Source: Saururus chinensis
Lineage: Eukaryota; Streptophyta; Magnoliopsida; Piperales; Saururaceae
Direction of reading: 5' to 3'
NCBI GenBank assembly: GCA_035235625.1
Contig: CP141149.1
Span: 19,471,893 to 19,535,892, forward strand
DNA length: 64,000 nt
Shown: piece by piece, positions 10,771 through 21,929 of the stretch
Layout of the letters: each line of letters begins with the position of its first letter
How positions within the stretch are numbered: position 1 is the stretch's first letter
Made by a program: the position numbers and the translations under genes
The notes under the pieces: generated by a model
Seen by the model: only the letters and a program-made list of their open reading frames with translations
Told to the model about the DNA's origin: nothing
Databases searched by the model: none

Positions 10771-13338
10771 TTGATCTCTCTTCTTTCTCTTTATTTTCTT
10801 TGTGTAGATCTTTTGGTTTACATCATTTAAGTAGCTGGTAGTTTTTGCTCCTTATTACCACTCACCCTCTCGCACCCTTTCTCCTCAATTTGCTATAAAA
10901 ATGGGTTCACTAGGGATGCCTTGGCCGCACTCACGCTCGCCATCAACTCACTCGTACACACCTTCAACTCTTCCCCCAGCATTCATCCGTCGCCAAGGTT
11001 CCACCACACCTTGCTCATTTTACAAATACGAATGAATAAACTTCAATTGATTGCAAAGTCCATTAGCGAAACAAGTTCTCTCGCACCGCTGCTCATGGTT
11101 GCTCCTGCTATACAATTACAATTGCATGATGCAACGCTTCCTCCACTAGAACCGGAGCTTCCACAACCAGAAGCAAAGCGAGCACAGACCGCGAACGTGG
11201 ATTTAGTGTCAGTTCCCCTTTCCTCTGTTGATGATGTGGATGCAAATCGTCTGGCACAAGCAAAATCTGCAGATATTCGTGAACACCTTGGTAGGGAAGA
11301 CCATCACCCTCACGGCCGAGATCAGCACTGCTATCGACCACGTCCAGTTCCAGATTCAGGAGTATCCGGCCCCTCTGTTCGCATCTGCATTGCAGTTTTG
11401 CAAACAAAAGACTCCCTGTGTGCTGGCCATAGAGTTGAGGCTTTTCCAATGGCACATCCTCTACCATGGCTGGCTTTTCCCCGTGACCCAGGTCCGACGA
11501 TCTACTCTGACAGCGGACCTCTTCCACCAGTCATATGCCGACAACAAAAGCTTCGTCCCAGTTCAAGCAGCACCAATGCCCTCGCAGCCCAACTGCTATC
11601 GCTCTATCCCCTAGTAATCTATCGCTTTCCCCGCACCACGCTTCCTCCCGATCATGCTGCCACACCCCCACGCACAAATTGGTTGTCCTGATCGCCGGAC
11701 TTTCACCCTCGCCGGCCTTCTTAGCTACCAATCATTCAAAATCAAAGACAATGACTTGCAGAAACGAGGAGCAGATCGAACGTCCCAATGGAAGATGAAA
11801 CAAGAGCAGCAGCAGGAGCCGCACCCTCCTTTTCCGGCCAGTCTCCTCGCGCCAACAGAAGTTCTGATGGCCAATCGACGCACGCCAGTGGCTGTCGGCA
11901 AGCCCTTCATTCTCATTCCGTCCTTGATCGCGCATGGCGTCGACTATGCACTCCGTTCTGTTGCCACGTCTGACCCCCGCCGCCCCACTGAAATTCACCG
12001 GCATCGCCGTGGCTCAGACACCCAAGTCCGCCCAAAAAGTTGCCATTTTTTTTTGGATTCGCCGACGATGCTTTCCAGATCTGGCCCCCTTCCGCCCGGC
12101 CGCCTCCTCGCCAAGTTTACGGCGAATCTCATCCAGCCACCGTACCTACAGAACGGCCGCCGTCCAGCCGCAGCAGCTGCAACACGGCCGCCGTTCCCCG
12201 CACCTCCCACTCCCGCCCATGCTCCGGATTTCACTGCCTGAACAATCCGGCTTCCTTCTCTGCCTCGGAAGTTTTACCATCGACCCCCGAAGACTGCTTC
12301 TCTGGCCCGCCCGACTTGCGTTCCACGGCAAAGATCGTCGCACTGCATCCACGATGTTTCCTACTTCCGCCATGAAAATTTCTCCTTTTCCCAATGGATA
12401 TATTGTCGTTCCTCCATCCGACAGCCATTCGACCGCGGTGGAAATCCGTTGGTGGATCGATCCGCCGCCGTTTGCCCCGCTTCCATCATCTCTGGCTCCG
12501 GTCTCTTCGTTCCCTCCGTCTCCAGATCTATGTCTGCTTTTCCACCGAACAGGATTGTGTTCCTCATTTTACTCAAGTTCCTCCCGGCTGCTCTTTTGAA
12601 GATTCGTGTACGAGCACGAATTTCCTCACGGTTTCACTATTCCGTCGCAGTTCCAATTTCCTTCTGCCGGTTGTTTTCGTTCAGGATTCGTCTCACGACC
12701 CGGATCTGATTTTTTCGAACATTTTTCTCATAGTCCGCTTGTGTCTCCGATTACAATCCCGTCTTCCGTTAGCATACATAGGCTTCGTTTGGATTTAGAA
12801 ATATATGCACATTTTTTACTCTTTATTTACTATTCAAGTGGCCCATTAACGGGCCTAAGTTTATATTTTCTCTTACGTTGCAAGTGTCAACAACTGTGAG
12901 GTAAAAGGAAGCGAGGTGAAATATTATGACCCACCTTAAGAGTCAGGTCTATATTTAATATTTATAATATAATTAAAATTTATTTATTAGTAATTATATT
13001 TTAAAGTAATTAAGATTTTATTGGGCTTAGGCTTATGTTAGAGGCTCATTCTAGTTAGAAGTCTATTCTAATTAAGAGTTATAATAACATTAGGATAAAA
13101 AGACTTAATTATTTATAAATATGTAAAGGCTATGACTATTTTGAATATTACAAAGTTCAATAATTAGAATTTAGTTATTTTATTATTGAGTTATTTTTAG
13201 TTATTTTTATTATATTTTTCTTTTAATTTTACTTGTGTAGACATCGGTTTACATCAAATTTAAAATTTCAGCTTTAATCATCTTCATCTCTCTTCTTTCT
13301 CCTTATTTTCTTTGTGTAGATCCTTTTGGTCCACATCA
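10771..13338. mobile_element. Possible degraded LTR-type element around a GC-rich block
   Basis: A segment of about 55 bp ending in TTTGTGTAGATCTTTTGG plus an ACATCA tail occurs directly repeated at 10771-10825 and 13281-13338. A partial third copy lies near 13235. Between them is a GC-rich block (10860-12760) that contrasts sharply with its AT-rich surroundings. The direct repeats look like LTR 3' ends. The block is open in several frames but shows no gag or pol motif. It could instead be a captured piece of gene-rich DNA. Confidence 0.35.
11267..11362 (+). pseudogene. Ubiquitin-like gene fragment
   Basis: The forward frame reads LQIFVNTLVGKTITLTAEIS and then ends the segment with HVQFQIQE. 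This follows the first 32 or so residues of ubiquitin (start MQIFVKTL, then GKTITL, then ID-V-IQ) at a little over half of positions. The conserved Lys-6, Lys-27 and Lys-29 positions are altered and no C-terminal Gly-Gly is reached. A weaker trace may continue to about 11440. It looks like a captured, decayed fragment. No ubiquitin function is expected. Confidence 0.6.
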
Positions 13339-14329
13339 CTACGTTGACTAGATTTTCCTCATTAGTTAAAAGGAAATAATTTTTTTACATTGAATGTCCA
13401 AGAAAACCCTCTATATGGGTTTTGATTAGATAAATATAAAATCCCCTATTGTTATGTGAGACTCACTTTTTTTTGTGAAATTAAAGCCTAGGTGTAAGGT
13501 TTTGTTGAATAGATTTAGTGTAGAGTTATTAACACCCTTAAATTCATAATTATATCATTTGAGTTCCTTAGTAGAGTTGGGCCTATGGTGAAAAGAGGCC
13601 AATAGGAATCTCCAGCCTCTTTGAAACCATGAAAAATATTTATCCTAAAGGCTTAAGGGGTTAGGAATAAAATTTTAACTTCTTTTAAAAGCTTTAGCTG
13701 TTAGGGAGAGGATAACTTTGTATCTTTAACACACTAAGAGTTCTTGAGTTATTGGATATGACTTGATGTGATAACTATTGATTAGTCGGAACAAAGAAAA
13801 GCAAAAAGACAAATTAAACCTATCATGTTAGCTACGAAGGATAACTTTATATATTAACATACAAACACAATTTTTGAGTTACTTATATGAATTTTTTTTA
13901 AAAAAGGTTACTAGACATGATGATGTGCAAACTTTTGATTGTATAAAAACAAACAAACTGCAATCTATCGTCTGTAGGCTGAACTTTAGCATGCACGATG
14001 AACCTAAGGGTTCAATATCTATCTAATCAACCTAGATGATTACCATATTGCTATAATCCGATTATCTAATAAAAATAAAGACTAAGAGATATATCTTTGT
14101 TGCGCAGGATTTTTTTCTATAGTGGAAGTAAAAAAACTAATATTCACTCAATCCCACTATCAAAATATTAATCAATCAACCATAAATCAATCTACACATA
14201 AACACAATAATTTACGTAAAAAACCCTAACTAGGAAAAAAAACTACGACAATTCCAAAGAAACCAAATAAATGCACTAGAACCAAGACTTCACATGGACA
14301 CAAGTAAACTACCAACCTTGTTTAAGCTC
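13339..14329. other. AT-rich non-coding stretch
   Basis: No gene, no element ends and no tandem structure seen. The last few hundred bases (from about 14100) may already belong to repeat family X described at 14330. Confidence 0.35.
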
Positions 14330-14604
14330 TAACACAAGTTCTTCTTGTTTAGATCATTGTTGCTAGCCTTCACTTCTTCTATTTAAGCACTTGAAACTTT
14401 CTCCTCCTTGCCTTGTCTTTGTCTCCTTCTAGTCTTCAACAAGCACCTCTTGTTGTCTTCACTTTGGCCTTATGAGAATATTCAATCTTTCATTTAAGAC
14501 ATGTTGCAACTCCTCTTTGAATACTCTGTATTTAGGCTCCTTTAGTTGTAGATTGTCTTCTTCAATTCACCATAAATCATTAATACAAAGCTCAAGTAGA
14601 TACT
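14330..14604. repeat. Interspersed repeat X, copy 1, left part
   Basis: It matches 35375-35600 closely (shared TTAAGCACTTGAAAC, TTCAACAAGC and GTTGCAACTCC blocks). It is interrupted by the solo-LTR-like unit at 14610 and resumes at 17940. Non-coding; probably part of an old retrotransposon. Confidence 0.7.
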
Positions 14605-15710
14605 CCTTTTGTAAGGACCCTTATCTCTAAACTGGTTTTGGTTTTATTTAATTATTGGTTATCGTGAGATTTATATGCGTTTTCTGATCTAGTCGATGAT
14701 TTTATGAATAAATAGTGTTTAAGATGGTTTTAACCAAAATCAACTTTAAGATTAGTGGTTTTAAGTGATTTTAAATCAAATGTAATTTTTTGGGATTTTT
14801 TTAAATTTTCACTATTTTCCCAAAAATTAGGGTTTTGGCGGGACCCTGTGGGCCCCACAGTTGAAATTTCGATTTTTGGGTCAAATGAACCTAGACATCT
14901 ACTTAAGGTCATGCAAAAATTTTTAAAATTTTATTAGGCTTAATTAGTGTTTAAATTTTAAAATACCCACTTTTAGCCTACTTTTTTTATTTACAGCCCA
15001 AAACTTACCCATACATACCCCAACCCTTACTATAAAAGGGCAAACCTGAGCCATTTCTATTTTTGGGAATAGGCTAAGGAAGGGGGTCTGGCCTAATCCC
15101 CACTTAGGCCCGGACTAGAAGCCGATTAAGGTAAGCCTACACTAATTAAGCACTAAACCCTAGTTTCTTCCTAATATCTTCCAAATCTACTATTTTCCCC
15201 ATATTTCAATTCGTTTTTAGACCTCAAAAGCTACTAATTTATGTTTTACTATAAACCCTAGCTTTCAAAATTCGATTTTTACAACCAACAAGCCCTAGAT
15301 CTAAGATTTAATTAAGGATTTCTTTGGTAAATCGTTTTGTAATGGAGTTTAATTCAAACTCAATGTGTTTTCAAGGATTTCAAGAAGGGTGACTCTCCAA
15401 TCCAAGCTTAATCAAGTGCTGAGGTAATGGGTCTTCGAAATCTCAATTTATCCATGGTAAAATTCTTGATTTTTCGCTTATTTCGAATGGAGATTACTTG
15501 ATTTGGAGTGTTAATAGTAAGATTAGAAAATGGAATTATTTAATCCCAATTTCTTAGGGTTTTGCATTATTATGATATGGTTTGATATTCTGGAAGTCAT
15601 GAAGGACTTTTGATAATGATCCAGGTGTTAGATGTGGATTTGAAATGTTATCAATGGTGTTTCGGTTTGGATTTGAGAAAGGAAGAAGATGACCAATTTT
15701 GCCTTGTTGG

Positions 15711-15872
15711 CGTTTGAACGGCCCTTCTGGGCATTCGAACGGCAACACTGTCGAAACGACGTTTTTCTAGTATAGCCGATCGAACGGCTTGCTAGGCGTT
15801 CGAACAACAAAACTGTGAATTTTAAAATTTTGTGTTTAACCGATCGAACGGCCTGAAGGGCGTTCGAACGGC
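15711..15872. repeat. Three hairpin units CGAACGGC...GGCGTTCGAAC
   Basis: Units at about 15711-15741, 15775-15805 and 15840-15872 each pair a GAACGGC-type arm with a GCGTTCGAAC-type arm across a short loop. They lie inside the solo-LTR-like unit. The middle and last units share the CCGATCGAACGGC start. Confidence 0.7.
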
Positions 15873-17099
15873 TACATAGTAAATTGTATGTTGTGCATAT
15901 GATGTTTATTTCGATGATTCCACTTTAGCTTTCCAATTTCATATGAATGTGGAGTGTTTTAAGCTATGTTATGCTACTGGAAAGGCATGCTATTGAGGTT
16001 ATAGAGTTGAGATATATGCTTAGAGATTTGGGGAATGACATGTTTTGGCCATGATGTTGGAATTGTCATCTTGAAATTATAAATGGTTGATTCCCTTTTG
16101 TTTAGCATATTTTCAGTAGAACTACAACCTATTATTGGACTGATTTGTCATGATCGAATGTGGTTAGTTGATGTGTGGATGTTGGTGAATGCCATGACTC
16201 AAGGATGAAATAAATGATCTTATATGTGTTTAGCCTTTGTGGTTGAGTTTTCATTTGAGATATGATTTCAATGATTTTTCTCCTATAATTTCCGCTGGAA
16301 TTCATGTTTAGATGGTAATTCACATGTGTAGTGTGGTAGTGAGTTTAATTTTAAGCATGTTGACATGCATTGTGTAAAATGCTTCTACTAGTTACACACA
16401 CATGTGGGGGTTAAATGATGATGTTGAAGTTTGACATTGTGATTATGAATGATGCATTAGGGGCTGGTGAGAGCACTTATCATGGATTAGGGTTCATGTA
16501 TGCTTTGCCCACGTATATATCATGCTGCATGCATCATGAAAATGGATTTCCAATTGAGGCTTCATCGTGGTTAATCGAATTTGACCGATTGGATGCAATG
16601 TGATGAAATTGTGTGCCAGATTGATCAGTCGTGGATTAATCGCAAGTTGATTGGTCCGAAAGGACATATTTCAATTTGAGTTCCTGTGTGGAACGAGTGC
16701 ACTCCCCTGGTTGAGTCTAATTAAATGGAATTATGTGGGGACGAGTTGTGTACTTGTCTTGCGGATATGTGAGAATGTTATTATGAGTGTCATCTGGACC
16801 TTGAGAATCTAGTGTGGTATGCCGTGTGCACCCCTCTACCACGTATTCTAGGGTTCTCTATGTGAGAACTCGAGCTCTTCCCTCCGTAAGAGATGTCCTT
16901 GGGCGAACACCCCTACTCTAGATTCTCTGTGTGAGAATGGGACATCCTTGGCCAGGATCGTCTAAGGCGAGCAGTCATTTGGGATTGACAACCCCATCTT
17001 TCTTGAATTCTTGTGTAGAATTTTGGACCTTGACACGCCTTCGTGGCCTTGTCTATGTCCCGTCTGTGTGACACCAACGTGTGGTTTCTCCTTGATGGA

Positions 17100-17268
17100 G
17101 GTTGATTATGATGTGATGCATGTGGGAATATGTATGTTAGAGATACATCCATGCAGGTTGATTATGAGGTGATGCATAATGGAATATGTATGTTAGAGAT
17201 ACATCCATACAGGTTGATGTTGATGTTATGCATGTGGGAATATGTATGTTAGAGATACATCTAATGTA
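17100..17268. repeat. 56-bp tandem repeat, 3 copies
   Basis: Copies start at 17100, 17156 and 17212 and share GAATATGTATGTTAGAGATA. They lie inside the solo-LTR-like unit, near its right end. Non-coding. Confidence 0.85.
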
Positions 17269-17934
17269 GGGTGGTTATGATGAGAATGAAATTATGTGGA
17301 TTATGCACTATGATGCAGTTTTAGGTGATATGTATGGGTGATCAGAAAATGATGCACTATGTAAATCTTTGATATGAATGATCTTATTGTTATACTATTG
17401 TATTTTTGATGTTGATAGTGATCTTAAAAACCATTGCTGAGTTTGTTAAACTCACCCCTCTTTCTTGTATTTTTGATTTGGGGTTGAGTGGTTCGACACG
17501 CAGACGGACAAGATCTCCTCTTTGAGGAAAGGTCGGAGATGGCTTGGATGTGATCATGGAGATCGCTGTGTAACTTATCTTCTTTGGTTTTATGTTTATG
17601 TGTTAGAACCTTTGTGTAGGGTTCTTTGTTTTGGGATTGATGTCACATTTTACAGTTATGTTTGTTTAAGATTTATTTGAGCCAGTGTGGGCTAATTAAC
17701 TAAGCATGTGGGTTTGAGATTAGTTGTTTACTTTGTGATAAGCAACACTCTTTCTTTCCTTTTTTATTTACTCTTGCTCAAAGGATTGTACGTACTCCGT
17801 AGTTCTGTTAATCGCCAGTGGTTTGGGTTAAGTCTTCCATTAGATCGTTTCTCAATTTTCCTTCGTTGCCCCCGCGCGCTTGACCGGCCCCTAGACCGGG
17901 TTCAGCTCGGGTCGGGCATCGCCGGGGCGTGACA

Positions 17935-18560
17935 CCTTTGGAAAGCAATAAGCAAAGGCGTAAACCTTTTTTTTTCTTTTAGGCTTTTTCCTCTAAAATT
18001 TTGTGATTTCATAACCCTTATATAGCTCATTAAGTTGGTTTAGGACTTGTACTTAAATAAGGAATAAAATTAAAATCGAAAGGTCTAAATTCGAGTAACC
18101 TGTCATTGAAACAATCAATTGTTGATCAATTGATTACGAGAGCAATCGATCTATAACTATCGGCTTCATTTTACACAAGGCTAAATCAATAAGTAGTCGA
18201 TTGTTCTTCTTTTCATTGTTTGCAACGATCAATCGTTTTGCTTGTATTTTTATATTTTTATCTTTTTTTACCTTAAATTCTTTTAGAACCTCTAAAATCA
18301 CTTCATAACCTTTTCCATGTGATTTATGTATGCTAATGTCATATGAATAAGCTTCAAAATTCTTCACATTTATTAGTCATTCACCTTGATTAATAAGAAT
18401 ACATTTATTCTTATTTTTCAAGTTTGTTAATTCTAAACCTAACTCAACCACAACAACCTCAAATTAGATTCTAAGACTCATTATATCCATATAGTTTTTT
18501 AACATAGTTTGACAAAGACATCAACTAATAAATTTGACACATGATACATATATTCATACA
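17935..18560. repeat. Interspersed repeat X, copy 1, right part
   Basis: Continues repeat X after the 3.3-kb insertion. It matches 35690-35838 and 40377-40800, including TTATATAGCTC, the TTGAT/ATCGAT-rich run, the AAAATCACTT block and the ACATA-TTTGACA end. The join across the insertion restores continuity with 14330-14604. Confidence 0.65.
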
Positions 18561-18625
18561 AAACCACTTCACAAAAATTTCATATTGTTACTTCAAATGG
18601 CCCTTTGTTGCAGTATACAGAGTTA

Positions 18626-19577
18626 GTATGGTTTTAAGGTTCAATATTCTTATAAGTTGAAGAAATTTTTTGTCCTGCCTATACCATCGGCAGCTTTAGC
18701 ATCAATGCAGTCGTATGGTTTTAAGGTTCAATATTCTTTTAAGTTGAAGGAATTTTTTGTCCTGCCTATACCACTGGCGGCTTTAGCATCAATGAAGTCG
18801 TATGGTTTTAAGGATCAATATTCTTATAAGTTGAAGGAATTTTTTGTCTTGCCTATACCACCTGTGGCTTTAGCATCATGAAGCCATATGGTTTTAAGGT
18901 TCAATTTTCTTATAAGTTGAAGGAATTTTTTGTCCTGCCTATACCACCGGCGGCTTTAGCATTAATGAAGTCGTATGGTTTTAAGGTTCAATATTCTTAT
19001 AAGTTGAAGGAATTTTTTGTCCTGCCTATACCACCGGTAGCTTTAGCATCAAATTAGTTGTATGGTTTTAAGGTTCAATATTCTTATAAGTTGAAGGAAT
19101 TTTTTGTCCTGCCTATAAGACCGGCGGCTTTAGCATCAATGAAGTCGTATGGTTTTAAGGTTCCATATTCTTATAAGTTGAAGGAATTTTTTGTGTTGCC
19201 TATACCACCGGTGGCTTTAGTATCATGAAGTCGTATGGTTTTAACGTTTAATATTCTTATAGGTTGAAGGAATTTTTTGTCCTGCCTATACCACTGGAGG
19301 CTTTAATATCAAATTAGTCGTATGGTTTTAAGGTTCAATATTCTTATAAGTTGAAGGAATTTTTGCCTGTACCACCGATGGCTTTAGCATCAATGAAGTC
19401 ATATGGTTTTAAGGTTCCATATTCTTATAAGTTGAATGAATTTTTTGTGTCCTGCATATACCACCGGCGGCTTTAGCATCAATAAAATCGTATGATTTTA
19501 AGGTTCAATATTCTTATAAGTTAGAAGGAATTTTTTATCGTGCCTATACCACCGGCGGCTTTAGCATCAATAAAGTC
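18626..19577. repeat. 87-bp minisatellite, about 11 copies
   Basis: Units start at 18626, 18713, 18800, 18886, 18973, 19060, 19147, 19233, 19320, 19401 and 19490, so the spacing is mostly 87 (two of 86, one of 81, one of 89). Eighty-seven is 29 codons. In the forward frame the first three copies read a repeated peptide containing LKEFFVLPIPPAALASMKSY. The 86-bp copies break the frame and later copies gain stops. The array ends in a run of CT dinucleotides (19601-19620). I treat it as non-coding, possibly grown from a coding seed. Confidence 0.9.
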
Positions 19578-19875
19578 ATTCAGGCTGAAGACATTAGTAA
19601 CTCTCTCTCTCCCTCTCTCTAACAACCGAAGAAATACAACTTAACTTAGGGCTACGGAGTAACAAGTGCTAGTGAAGAATAAAAATGGTCAAAGAAGCGG
19701 ACGAGAATTTAAAATATCAAATCAACGTTTTGCAACTGTAGTCAAATAAAAAGCCGGTTTATTCATGAGCGCAAAAGGAAGCAGCCTATACTTCAATCTC
19801 TGGTGGCTCCTCCTTATTATCTTGATCGCGCATATTATTACACATGGATCTGTAAGTCTGTAACACACCAGTGAG

Positions 19876-20456
19876 CTACGGGACTGCAGTCTGGGTTTCG
19901 ATCGGTACTGAGCAACATCCACAGCAACCCCTCTGTGGAGGCGGCGTGCAACAAACGCATGCAGGGCAAATTGTTGGTCCTCTTTTTCGCCCACCAACTA
20001 CCTCTGCAAGAAAAACACAATGCCACATAGTAATGCACCAGCCTTACATATCTATATTTTTATAATTTTACTATATCTATTATCTATATATCAATCTCTC
20101 TTTCTATATATATATGACAATATTTTCAATATCCTGCACTATGACAATATTCTTTCTGATATCCTTTACTTTATAAGAGAAAATTTATTAAATTGATGGT
20201 GAACTTATTAGCGCATGTTAATATTATAAATACTTACATTACTTGGTGTATTGTATATCTCGATAATTTCTATAATTTTATAAAAGATATCCCCTAAGAT
20301 GTTAGTGGGAGGACTATAAATTATTCAAAAATTCCATAACATAAAACAAGAGAAACCTTCGGTTTGGACGGCTGCCCGCGATGGCATCACGAACGATAAA
20401 GCTGCGGAGAATATGAGGATTGTGATCATCATGCAAGCCAAAGATCTGGTCGCCAT
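19876..20456 (-). CDS. Small secreted cysteine-rich peptide (75 aa, 2 exons)
   Basis: Exon 1 is 20456-20357, the intron 20356-20004 (GT...AG, 353 bp), and exon 2 20003-19876, ending in TAG. The joined frame gives 75 residues. Residues 1-29 form a signal peptide (MATRSLACMMITILIFSAAL, then a small-residue cleavage region). The mature part has a basic VVGGRKRG head and then eight cysteines spaced C-x2-C-x-CC-x7-CC-x-CC, with a Pro-rich linker (TPPPQRG) between the two Cys clusters. The ATG was chosen because it opens the signal peptide and fits the splice phase. I recall similar short plant proteins with a CPxCxCC block but know no assigned function, so secretion is inferred. A TATA box lies about 95 bp upstream. 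A dead paralogue is at 45268-49041. Confidence 0.8.
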
Positions 20457-20550
20457 GTTTTCTTAGTAGAAAGGAGATTGAAGAGAATTAAAGCTTTGGA
20501 GACGAGAAGCTTGATGCTCAATGATGCTATATATGATCTCTTTATGCCTA

Positions 20551-20560
20551 TATTTATATA
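20551..20560 (-). promoter_or_regulatory. TATA box of the peptide gene
   Basis: Reads TATATAAATA on the minus strand, about 95 bp upstream of the ATG at 20456, a normal distance for a plant gene with a short leader. The paralogous position at about 49120-49140 has become a TA-repeat run. Confidence 0.6.
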
Positions 20561-21513
20561 CAAGTCTTATCAGCTACCATAGATCTGAGTTGGGTCAAAC
20601 CCCATCACATTAAAGAAAATGCAATGTGTCAACTGTATGAGGTGGGTTAAGTACTCACGCAAATTCAAAGTCAAGCATTAATGTAGCATATGGAATACGG
20701 CGAGGCGCTTCTACTGCCGGGTCAAATAAACATCCTTGCAGATTCTATTATTTCTATCTTCTCGTCGTGTCAAACCAACTCAACTATAGCTACTACAATT
20801 CTAATTTTAAATAGGAAGAATTATCTTCCTTTACATCAATTTTAGTAGACTTATTCTATCGAGCGCGAGATTGCGCCCGTAATCATATTTTAATCCAACA
20901 ACACATACAACTCAAAGATAGATTAATTTTTTGCCCCTTGTGTCGTCAGATTTTGATTCAATGATCATAAATACCCGGCTCATGCTAATATGTGTGAATG
21001 CATGCTCATATAAACTTGTGTGAATGCATATTCATATAAACTTTTTTCTTTTTAATTAAATATGAGCTTAATATTGGACCATGCATATTATTTAGGGTTT
21101 AATCACCTGTCTGCCTTCTACTTATTATTTTTTCTAAAATTGACAGTAATATATATCCCGGTTCATATTGATACGAGTACATTGGGGATCGTATTAAAAT
21201 TTGTAAGTACACATCTTTTCCAATCACTAAGCTTTTTACATGGCAAAAGGAAGTCTGGGTCATCCCACTTATGTTCATTATTGCACGGTTACACTCAAGA
21301 ATGCAATACCCAATCAAAGATGAGTCTTCTCCATTACTGCGTAGCCAAACGCCATCTTGTATTCAATTCAACAATGTAATCCACCTTTTTACCGCGTCTT
21401 CCTGAAAGTCTTGTACTTTTTTCCAGCAATCTGGGTTAGTGGATCACTTCTGAATTGTGTGGTCGGATGCAGAACGGGAAAGCCATGTTGTCCGGCATGA
21501 GGGAGTTGATTTG

Positions 21514-21908
21514 CTAACGATTGAGGAAATACCTCTCAATCTCGACCTTTTCAATCAAGTCCTATTCAAAAAGTATATGTTGTACGTAACTTGATGTTAT
21601 CAAGTCACAAGTCCTGGATTAGAGTCCTATTAGACTCAAACTCTCTTTATGGGTCATTACGGAGGTGATCAGTTCATAAGAAAAAAATACCTCTTAACCG
21701 TTACTCATGTTTATCCTTTCTTGTGTGTAAAAAAACACCTTGTAACCATTACTCATGTAACCGTTACTCATTATTCTTGTGTAGTTTATTTTTCAAATGT
21801 GATCAATTCTTCTTTCTTGTCTTATGTGAGAGAGAGAAGGGTTTATAAAAGGAATTTTCTTAATAGGTTATTTGAGAGGTTTGTAACCCATTTAGTTATT
21901 TATCAAGT
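21514..21908. other. Non-coding stretch before the CACTA element
   Basis: No gene. A short local direct repeat (ACTCATGT-type motifs at 21700-21770) is the only structure seen. Confidence 0.4.
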
Positions 21909-21929
21909 AATCACTACAATAAAAAAGAC

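Larger units (their letters stand above)
14610..17934 (-). mobile_element. Solo-LTR-like unit, 3325 bp, with 5-bp target duplication
   Basis: It begins TGTAAGGACCC and ends GGGGCGTGACA, the TG...CA form of LTRs. CCTTT flanks it on both sides (14605-14609 and 17935-17939). Read on the minus strand it opens TGTCACGCCCCGG, a common start for plant Ty3/gypsy LTRs, hence the strand given. I find no gag, pol, primer-binding site or second LTR inside. The likeliest reading is one long LTR left by recombination; a coding-free defective element is the alternative. Confidence 0.75.
19850..21513. repeat. Segmental duplication, copy 1 (holds intact peptide gene)
   Basis: Aligns with 45240-49693 once the hAT element there is removed. 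Shared blocks include CTGGGTTTCGATCGGTAC, GGAATACGGC and GTTAGTGGATCACTT. The match covers both exons, the intron, the promoter and about 1 kb further upstream of the peptide gene. Apart from the gene, the rest (20600-21513) shows no open frame I trust. Confidence 0.8.

Noticed and set aside
18626-19577. CRISPR-like array
   Set aside because: The repeats are 87 bp with no unique spacers, in a plant nuclear sequence; it is a minisatellite.
19722-20038. Single-exon minus-strand frames of 66 and 91 codons over the peptide gene
   Set aside because: They read through exon 2 in the wrong phases. The spliced frame from 20456 has the signal peptide and the ordered cysteines.
21062-21379. 105-codon forward open frame upstream of the peptide gene
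   Set aside because: The matching part of the segmental duplication (about 49430-49600) does not keep the frame, and there is no recognisable domain.
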